11,460 bases of DNA from an uncultured archaeon (GTDB lineage Archaea > Thermoproteota > CALKCG01 > B24), in the NCBI GenBank assembly GCA_938082915.1, contig CALKCG010000143.1:1-11460 (forward strand), in the 5' to 3' direction. A program made the position numbers and the translations under genes. Under the pieces are notes generated by a model, which saw only the letters and a list, made by a program, of their open reading frames with translations, did not search any database and was not told where the DNA came from. This document shows positions 7,502 to 11,460 of this stretch, one piece after another (position 1 is the first letter of the stretch; each line of letters starts with the position of its first letter).

Positions 7502-7956
7502 GCTTTAAAATTTGCATCGACTCCTCCGTAATCGTGAAATTGTTCAGAAAAGGAGAGGAATATGAAAGGGAATCTTTAAAGCTCCGCGACGAAATCCTAT
7601 CCTCAACGGTTAACCCAATAGTATGTGAATGGGCTTATCTAGAGGTCGTTAGAGCCCTCGTTAAAGCAGGGTATCCAAAAACGAAAATAATTCAAGCCTA
7701 TAAAATCCTTAAAGAAATGGCTGAATTAGACTTCATAAACACGGTGTCAGTGCACAACTTGCTGGAAAAGGCAAAAGACCTAGAAGTGGAATTAAACCTA
7801 TACGCGTCGGACGCTGTAAACCTTGCGACGGCGGTGTTAAACTCAAAAGATATGCTAACCGAAGATAAGCACTTACTTCGGGAAAACGTCAGAGACTATA
7901 TGGGGAAATTGGGCTTGAAGGTTATTAGGTTAAAGGAATTTTATCCCACACATTAA
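7498..7956 (+). CDS. vapC: VapC-type PIN-domain ribonuclease toxin
   Basis: This 152-residue PIN protein keeps all four acidic residues expected at the Mg2+ site: Asp8 in CIDSSVIVK, Glu49 in YLEVVRAL, Asp105 in YASDAVNLATA and Asp123 in LTEDKHL. VapC toxins cut RNA, often tRNA or rRNA, and are held inactive by their VapB partner; the target here cannot be predicted. Translation begins at TTG 7498, which overlaps the antitoxin stop TGA by TTGA. The TTG may keep toxin synthesis low and coupled to antitoxin translation. Length is normal to slightly long for the family. The intact active site contrasts with the broken PIN remnant at 10548-10766. Confidence 0.88.
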   Translation: MSFKICIDSSVIVKLFRKGEEYERESLKLRDEILSSTVNPIVCEWAYLEVVRALVKAGYPKTKIIQAYKILKEMAELDFINTVSVHNLLEKAKDLEVELNLYASDAVNLATAVLNSKDMLTEDKHLLRENVRDYMGKLGLKVIRLKEFYPTH

Positions 7957-7984
7957 ACCACACCTCTACAGAATTTCAATGTTC

Positions 7985-8007
7985 GCCCGTTCGTCCTCAA
8001 AACGGGC
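7985..8007. terminator. GC-rich hairpin after vapC
   Basis: GCCCGTT (7985-7991) and AACGGGC (8001-8007) form a perfect 7-bp stem with a 9-nt loop, 28 nt after the vapC stop. No T-run follows, so it is better read as an mRNA 3'-end structure or weak terminator than a classical terminator. Confidence 0.3.
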
Positions 8008-8159
8008 CACTCAAAACCTTATCCTTATTCGCCCCTTGAACTCTCATGCAATAAGCCCTCGTGAAAACTCCCATTTTTATTTTAAGTTTCTTAACGTGTT
8101 TAAAGGTATTCAACGTTTCGATAATAATCCAACTTCACGCGATAATGGTATATGGAGAT

Positions 8160-8414
8160 CTATGGTTTTGCCCCAAGGTTAGAGTCAGCGAACTGAGAAC
8201 CCTTACGCCTAGACATGCACATTACAAGCTCCGTGGCTAACCATTGAAATGTGAAAATTCCACTGAGCTTTTGAATTCTTCCCAAGTTGGCCACAAGTTT
8301 CAATTCTCTTTTTAGATGCAACGGCAGATATGTATACCTGGTGAATCTCTCGGTCTTGTTGAGGAGTGGCTCTGAAGTCGCGAAGCCTGCGTTTTTCAAA
8401 GCCATTAGATACAT
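8160..8414 (-). CDS. Small ribbon-helix-helix-like protein (doubtful)
   Basis: The 84-residue frame starts at ATG 8414, 23 nt after the end of the broken ribbon-helix-helix gene and on the same strand. Its middle reads RYTYLPLHLKRELKLVANL followed by KLSGIFTFQWLATELV. That is a strand with alternating residues, a Pro, then two amphipathic helices, matching the strand-helix-helix pattern of CopG-type proteins and resembling the upstream frame. The last 15 residues look random. It may be a second small DNA-binding protein of a two-gene unit, a decayed duplicate, or a chance open frame. No toxin-like partner is visible next to it. AAGG lies immediately before the ATG, too close to be a good ribosome site. 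Confidence 0.35.
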   Translation of the reverse strand: MYLMALKNAGFATSEPLLNKTERFTRYTYLPLHLKRELKLVANLGRIQKLSGIFTFQWLATELVMCMSRRKGSQFADSNLGAKP

Positions 8415-8437
8415 CCTTATCGTTTCATCTTTTTTAT

Positions 8438-8614
8438 TTAAACCACTATGCCTCGTTGTTTTTCTTCTAAAAGCTTCATATGGATGATGGATTTGACGAG
8501 CTTGCTTCAGCTACAGCCGATCCTGTTTGCGATCTGGTCAAGCTGGTCGACCACTTCTATTGGAAGGAGTAGGGATACGGGCATCTTCTTCTGCTCTAAC
8601 GTCTTCCTCCCCAT
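8438..8614 (-). pseudogene. Ribbon-helix-helix (VapB/CopG-like) gene interrupted by an in-frame TGA
   Basis: From ATG 8614 the frame reads MGRKTLEQKKMPVSLLLPIE and then VVDQLDQIANRIGCS. A TGA follows at codon 36 (8509-8507), after which the same frame continues SKLVKSIIHMKLLEEKQRG to TAA 8440-8438. Without the stop this is a complete 58-residue ribbon-helix-helix protein: strand MPVSLLLP, helix A, the turn GCS-x-SKL, and helix B. The turn position usually carries Arg, and CGA to TGA is a single transition, so the stop is most simply a nonsense mutation. A T-rich stretch at 8672-8680 (TATTTTTTA) could be its TATA element. Truncation removes helix B, so the product could not form the DNA-binding dimer. 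Confidence 0.65.
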
Positions 8615-8702
8615 CTTCTCTCTACCATATATACTGAGTTGTTGGGTTCTGCCTCTAAAGATAGATGAGAATATTTTTTAAAGATGTTCAAGCTTTAAAT
8701 GA

Positions 8703-8930
8703 AGCGATGGAGGATGCCGAGGCGGAAAGGCTCACTCAACAGGAAGGGTTAAAGCAATCCTCCAAACCCTTCATAACGCAGGTGGATTAATAACGACGTG
8801 GCGGGAGCTTACAGTATTAGTGGAGAAGGAAATTCTAACCGTGTTCCGTGAGAAGAACAGGCGTCTCTTCTACTTCACATCATCGACGCTTCTACGTAGT
8901 CTTTTTCTGGAAAACAGCTCAAGCTCAGAG
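8703..8930 (+). pseudogene. 76-codon coding fragment of unknown family
   Basis: An open stretch between TGA 8700-8702 and TAG 8931-8933 reads STGRVKAILQTLHNAGGLIT, then TWRELTVLVEKEILTVFREK and RRLFYFTSSTLLRSL. It has no ATG or TTG and only an internal GTG, so it lacks its start. The first half has the look of a winged helix-turn-helix (helix, GG, ITT-REL), but that is a guess. It is best treated as a truncated gene. Confidence 0.35.
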
Positions 8931-8933
8931 TAG

Positions 8934-9524
8934 AATTATATGAACATGAGAAGATTATTTGTTTCCTTAAGCTCAGCCTGAAATAGTGAAGCTAAACCTC
9001 AGCAAATGAGTCTGCCACAATGAAGCCAAACTGAATTTATGGAGGGGATATTTGAGAATGTGGTTCGCGTGGAAAGTATGTTGATGGCTTCTCTAATCAA
9101 TTTCTATATAACATATATTTAAGGAAGCTGAGGGTTTATCCATAGGAAGATGCCTCTAAAAGAGACGGTCTCTCATATTCACCAATAAACCCCCAGACTT
9201 AACACTTGTATTTAGGAAGAAATCTAAATGTTTTCCTCTCGCGAAAGCCAAAATTAAGATTTCTTGTGATATTGACTCTTTTTCTTTAAAGCATGGCGGT
9301 AAAAGGTTAATACGTTCGGTTTTCTAAAATCTACTATGATTTTTATCACCCAGTTAGCATTATCAAAAATTGAAACTATGCGTAGTTGATATTAGAAACT
9401 TGACAGTCTAATATTGTTAAAACTTAGAGAATCTAGAGCCGTTTTTATTCGGGAGGAAAATCTTGTATTCCTACTTAGGGCGGTCATATAAGTAGGTACA
9501 TAACGGTCTCCGTGAAGATACTGC
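8934..9524. other. Gene-poor stretch
   Basis: Nothing convincing is seen on either strand. A 25-codon frame starts at ATG 9038. A short plus-strand coding-like piece (REENLVFLLRAVI, about 9450-9490) may belong to the fragment that follows. A 13-bp near-palindrome, AGAGACGGTCTCT, lies at 9161-9173. Confidence 0.3.
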
Positions 9525-9689
9525 ATGATGTTAAGCAGAAGCCTAAACGAGATGGACCAAGGAATAGAAAGCCCTCCGGCCTCGATAGCCCTTCTCAAAA
9601 GAATGTAGGAGAGGATGATACTCCAAGAAGCACACCTCGAAGAGTTTAAAGATGGCGTGAAATGGTTATTGAAAATGGAGATGAAATAA
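9525..9689 (+). pseudogene. Interrupted reading frame carrying the LNExDQGIES motif (copy 2)
   Basis: From ATG 9525 or 9528 the frame reads MLSRS then LNEMDQGIESPPASIALLKR, meets TAG at 9606-9608, and continues in frame as ERMILQEAHLEEFKDGV and WLLKMEMK to TAA 9687-9689. The 20-residue core matches 16 of 20 positions of the copy at 7123-7182. The part after the TAG looks like a normal acidic/basic helix. The simplest view is a nonsense-mutated C-terminal end of a gene family present at least twice in this window. I do not recognise the family. Confidence 0.45.
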
Positions 9690-9763
9690 ACCAGTAAAGC
9701 CTCAAATAGCTCTTTAAAATAGAAAGGCCAAAGGGGTTTAAATGCCTCTTTGTCTTATTTTTT

Positions 9764-10150
9764 CTAATTTAACTTCGCTGAAAGCTGCTCAACCATTGGT
9801 ATATCCGGAGACCTTGGATTAGCTATGACCCTTCTACTCGTTGGATCTACTAAAAGGTCTAATGTTTCTAAGACCACTTGCCCTATGAGAGGCTGAGAGC
9901 CCTCAACCTCCCCTATAACATCGAAATTACCAACCCTTCCTTTAATCTCTATTTTCACAACCCCGTAGACTGACTTCAGCTCTACTCTGTTGTTGGTATA
10001 CCTTACCCTTCTCCTGTCGACCGCTACTAACTCAAGGTCTTCAATAATATTGATTGGAAGGGAGGTCATGGTAGCACCAGTATCGATTAAAGCCTCAAGC
10101 TCAACCGACTTTTCAGGCTCAAAGGCATTGGTGAACTTAACCCTCTCCAT
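9764..10150 (-). CDS. Stand-alone retropepsin-like (clan AA) aspartic protease
   Basis: From ATG 10150 this is a 128-residue single-domain protein. The catalytic motif ALIDTGATMTSLP has Asp23-Thr24-Gly25. The second structural motif, a hydrophobic pair followed by Gly (PLIG, residues 87-90), precedes LDLLVDPTSRRVI, the usual family ending. Such enzymes work as homodimers, each chain giving one Asp; substrates of the archaeal single-domain members are unknown. No signal peptide or membrane segment is present, so it should act in the cytoplasm. GGTGA at 10160-10156 lies 5 nt before ATG 10150 and decides that start. GTG 10162 (132 residues) would coincide with the ribosome site, but could serve on a leaderless message. 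The gene is intact, single, and follows a decayed gene on the same strand. Confidence 0.85.
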   Translation of the reverse strand: MERVKFTNAFEPEKSVELEALIDTGATMTSLPINIIEDLELVAVDRRRVRYTNNRVELKSVYGVVKIEIKGRVGNFDVIGEVEGSQPLIGQVVLETLDLLVDPTSRRVIANPRSPDIPMVEQLSAKLN

Positions 10151-10154
10151 AACA

Positions 10155-10160
10155 ATCACC
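10155..10160 (-). promoter_or_regulatory. Ribosome binding site of the protease gene
   Basis: On the minus strand GGTGAT lies 4 nt before ATG 10150, matching the archaeal 16S 3' end. It is the reason ATG 10150 is chosen over GTG 10162. Confidence 0.5.
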
Positions 10161-10181
10161 ACTTACTAATTTTGAGAGGAC

Positions 10182-10188
10182 ATTTATA
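10182..10188 (-). promoter_or_regulatory. TATA element of the protease gene
   Basis: On the minus strand TATAAAT (10188-10182) is centred 35 bp before ATG 10150. Transcription would start near 10159, giving a leader of about 10 nt that would hold most of the GGTGAT site. Confidence 0.45.
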
Positions 10189-10190
10189 CC

Positions 10191-10519
10191 TTACCAAAAT
10201 CCATCATTAATTGTTACCTTACGGCCTCTCATGTAGGCCTCGGCGTTATAGTTGACGCTGAAGAAGGAGTTAAAGCGATATGGACCAACGTATAACTTTT
10301 TGCCTCATACCCCATCACGCCCCCTCCATAGCAAGCTTGAAAAGCTCAACCATACCCCGATGCTTAAACCAATCATTAAACTCCGTGACGATGAAGTTGA
10401 GGGCCTACCAACATAGGCTTCCCCTATGGATATGAACGCAGCAGGCGTCATCCCACCGTAATACCTATTTATCTCTGGCAACCCGTGGCTTGGACTCCGA
10501 GGTCCTCATCCACACCCAT
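10191..10519 (-). pseudogene. Frameshifted gene of unknown family upstream of the protease
   Basis: On the minus strand, protein-like pieces appear in shifting frames: MGVDEDLGVQATG from ATG 10519; LPEINRYYGGMTPAAF and ISIGEAYVG near 10480-10405; ALNFIVTEFNDWFKHRGMVE and LFKLAMEGA near 10400-10310; and YVGPYRFNSFFSVNYNAEAY with MRGRKVTINDGFW near 10290-10194, ending at TAA 10193-10191. Composition and hydrophobic spacing look like a real former enzyme or binding protein. At least three frame changes prevent expression. I do not recognise the family. Confidence 0.45.
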
Positions 10520-10547
10520 AAAGGCGTGGGATCTCCTGCTCAGAATG

Positions 10548-10766
10548 TCAAATGATTTCCACTTTAGAGGCCTATCAAAGTGGAAATCATTATTTTTGCG
10601 TTCTTAGTTATTCCTGTGGCATACATTATTGAGTCAGCTAGCCCCAGCCTTTAATCTTCTTTCATGGCTATGTATATTTCGGCGGATTTCACCATTATTC
10701 CTTCGTTTAATGATGTGAGGGTGCCTCTTTCCTCTACCTCTCAGCCATTTCCTTACTTTTAACTCT
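10548..10766 (-). pseudogene. VapC-like PIN-domain toxin, 5'-truncated and frameshifted
   Basis: The minus strand reads RVKSKEMAER (10766 to about 10737), shifts frame to EVEERGTLTSLNEGI and VKSAEIYIAMKED, and meets TAA at 10653-10651. It continues in frame as RLGLADSIMYATGITKNAKI, the third-Asp region of PIN toxins. Another frame then gives NDFHFDRPLK, matching the usual TGDxHFxGL segment, and a further shift gives VEII followed by TGA at 10550-10548, the normal ending. The N-terminal half with the first catalytic Asp is missing. No antitoxin gene is visible beside it. The C-terminal part lies inside a perfect 15-bp inverted repeat. Confidence 0.65.
10551..10591. repeat. Perfect 15-bp inverted repeat with 11-nt spacer
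   Basis: AATGATTTCCACTTT (10551-10565) is the exact reverse complement of AAAGTGGAAATCATT (10577-10591). The spacer contains AGGCCT. The hairpin would be strong in DNA or RNA, and a short T-run (ATTTTTG) follows on the plus strand, so it could also stop plus-strand transcription. It overlaps the C-terminal codons of the PIN remnant. Confidence 0.85.
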
Positions 10767-10784
10767 GAGCGTTTTTGCATATCC

Positions 10785-11107
10785 ATAGCGCGTGCTCTCT
10801 TGGTTAAACCAAGACTTATAATAGCAGGGGAACCGTCTCTATGGTGTACGCATCTCTGAGAATGAATATACTGAACCTCTTTAAAGATCTAAAGAAACAG
10901 GGGCTATCCCTCATATATAACGCACGACCTCGCAACAGCTTACTATGTAAGTGACGAGATAGTTGTCATGTATAGAGGGACCATAGTCGAAAAAGGCCCG
11001 CTGATGAAGTCCTGTTGAAACGTCACCATCCTTACACCAAAGCATTAGTGGATTCTCTTCCTGGACTAGAAAAAAAGGACGCTTTTTTCATAAACACTCT
11101 TCTCTAA
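10785..11107 (+). pseudogene. Opp/Dpp-type ABC transporter ATP-binding protein, C-terminal remnant
   Basis: The plus strand reads IARALLVKPRLIIAGEP (from 10785), the end of the signature-motif helix and the Walker B strand. It shifts near 10835 to VSMVYASLRMNILNLFKDLK and KQGLSLIY, shifts near 10917 to ITHDLATAYYVSDEIVVMYR and GTIVEKGP, and shifts near 11003 to DEVLLKRHHPYTKALVDSLP, ending at TAA 11105-11107. This is the second half of an oligopeptide/oligosaccharide-type ATPase, including the H-loop His and the HPYTKAL tail. The Walker A half and the LSGGQ motif are missing. The Walker B Asp is Gly, and the D-loop Asp is Tyr. Three frame changes plus lost catalytic residues show a dead gene. 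It would once have energised uptake of peptides or sugars. Confidence 0.82.
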
Positions 11108-11263
11108 ATGTTAGTCTTTAAACGGAAAATCATATGGAAATTTTAAGCTAAATTTAACCATAAAAACTGCTTTTAACAGAACCTACTCCCTCCCCCTATC
11201 AAAAATCCATGCTAAATTACCTAAGGGTAATGTTTTCGTAAAAATTACTAAGGAGTCCAGAGC
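11108..11263. other. AT-rich intergenic stretch
   Basis: There is no gene-like reading frame. AT-rich sequence with T-runs follows the ATPase remnant and leads into the repeat block at 11264. Confidence 0.3.
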
Positions 11264-11318
11264 TTGTATGGAACTCTTTTTTATGGATTTTGTATGGTCG
11301 TTGTATGGACTTGTATGG
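11264..11318 (+). repeat. TTGTATGG direct repeats at roughly helical spacing
   Basis: Exact TTGTATGG occurs at 11264-11271, 11290-11297, 11301-11308 and 11311-11318, with a degenerate unit (TTTTATGG) at 11279-11286. The last four units start about 10-11 bp apart, one DNA turn, so they would face the same side of the helix. They lie 57-111 bp before the TATA element at 11375. This suits a cooperative regulator site, or iterons. Confidence 0.6.
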
Positions 11319-11325
11319 AAAAAAA

Positions 11326-11348
11326 GTAGACCCCCCTCCTAGGTCTAC
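11326..11348. repeat. Inverted repeat GTAGACC / GGTCTAC
   Basis: GTAGACC (11326-11332) and GGTCTAC (11342-11348) form a perfect 7-bp inverted repeat around a C-rich 9-nt spacer. It lies between the direct repeats and the TATA element. An 8-bp palindrome, TGTATACA, follows at 11352-11359. Confidence 0.5.
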
Positions 11349-11374
11349 CGCTGTATACAAATGTACACCTAGGG

Positions 11375-11382
11375 CTTAAATA
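11375..11382 (+). promoter_or_regulatory. TATA element of the gene entering at the right edge
   Basis: CTTAAATA is centred about 26 bp before 11405, where transcription would begin. GTG codons follow at 11406, 11410 and 11416. Confidence 0.45.
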
Positions 11383-11415
11383 GGCTCAATTCGTTTTCAT
11401 ACTCGGTGAGTGGAT

Positions 11416-11460
11416 GTGCCCGCTTCTGGTTGGAAGTCCGTGGGAGTATCTGTGAGGGAG
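11416..11460 (+). CDS. Probable start of a gene cut by the window edge
   Basis: GTG 11416 is preceded by GGTGA (11405-11409) at 6 nt, the same arrangement as the aspartic protease gene, and by a well-placed TATA element. The 15 visible codons read MPASGWKSVGVSVRE and stay open to the edge. GTG 11410 in the same frame and GTG 11406 in another frame are alternatives. KSVGVSVRE resembles the first strand of ribbon-helix-helix proteins, but 15 residues are too few to name a family. Confidence 0.35.
   Translation, partial: MPASGWKSVGVSVRE

Noticed and set aside
7979..8182. 67-codon plus-strand frame after vapC
   Set aside because: It begins across a hairpin and has a random-looking composition. 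The opposite strand reads slightly more protein-like, but that too is unsupported.
8507..8509. TGA read as selenocysteine or another recoded residue
   Set aside because: The position is the Arg-type turn of a ribbon-helix-helix protein, not a redox site. No selenocysteine insertion element was seen, and TGA serves as an ordinary stop elsewhere in the window.
8287..8681. Two plus-strand frames opposite the ribbon-helix-helix genes
   Set aside because: They are antisense to the better supported minus-strand ribbon-helix-helix pattern.
9392..9598. 68-codon minus-strand frame
   Set aside because: It is antisense to the LNExDQGIES motif, whose silent codon changes show the plus strand was the coding one.
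11264..11318. CRISPR-like array
   Set aside because: The units are 8 bp with spacers of only 2-3 bp in the regular part, far too short for CRISPR repeats and spacers.
1..11460. All frame changes being sequencing errors
   Set aside because: The intact genes (kinase, LLM, GH2, VapBC, protease) have clean frames over thousands of bases. The broken ones also carry nonsense codons and lost catalytic residues.

Overview
The window looks archaeal, most likely from a thermophilic member of the TACK group (Thermoproteota or a relative). The evidence is an AK6/Fap7-type nucleotide kinase next to a DUF1922-like zinc-ribbon gene, an F420-type LLM oxidoreductase, AT-rich TATA elements placed about 25 bp before starts, frequent TTG/GTG starts, GAGGT/GGTGA ribosome sites, and a VapBC pair. 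The phylum is an inference; no rRNA or other marker gene is present.

Layout. 1-1280 (minus) is a badly decayed heparinase II/III-type polysaccharide lyase, cut by the window edge. 1404-3224 (plus) is an intact housekeeping cluster: AK6-like kinase, zinc-ribbon protein (ATGA overlap) and LLM oxidoreductase. 3296-3640 (minus) holds coding debris I cannot identify. 3649-6207 (minus; the open frame runs on to 6378) is a large intact GH2 enzyme. It carries the Gly-Ser-Asp acid/base motif of exo-beta-D-glucosaminidases, and two inverted repeats flank a TATA element upstream of it. 6571-7245 holds further debris. 7256-7956 is an intact VapB (ribbon-helix-helix) and VapC (PIN) pair. 8160-8614 (minus) holds two ribbon-helix-helix-like reading frames in tandem, the first broken by an in-frame TGA. 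8703-9689 holds fragments, one of which shares a protein motif with debris just before vapB. 9764-10150 (minus) is an intact small retropepsin-like (clan AA) aspartic protease. 10191-11107 is a graveyard: an unidentified minus-strand gene, a PIN-toxin remnant containing a perfect 15-bp inverted repeat, and the C-terminal half of an Opp/Dpp-type transport ATPase. 11264-11416 looks like a regulatory region: TTGTATGG repeats at roughly helical spacing, an inverted repeat, a TATA element and a probable gene start running off the window.

Taken together, a conserved core operon sits inside an accessory zone of carbohydrate-use genes (lyase, exo-glucosaminidase, oligopeptide/oligosaccharide-type ABC ATPase) and toxin-antitoxin genes. 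Most of the zone is decaying. The GH2 enzyme, one VapBC pair and the small protease survive with clean reading frames. Because these are clean while neighbouring homologues carry many frame changes, genuine pseudogenes are more likely than poor sequencing. I saw no RNA gene, CRISPR array or complete insertion sequence.
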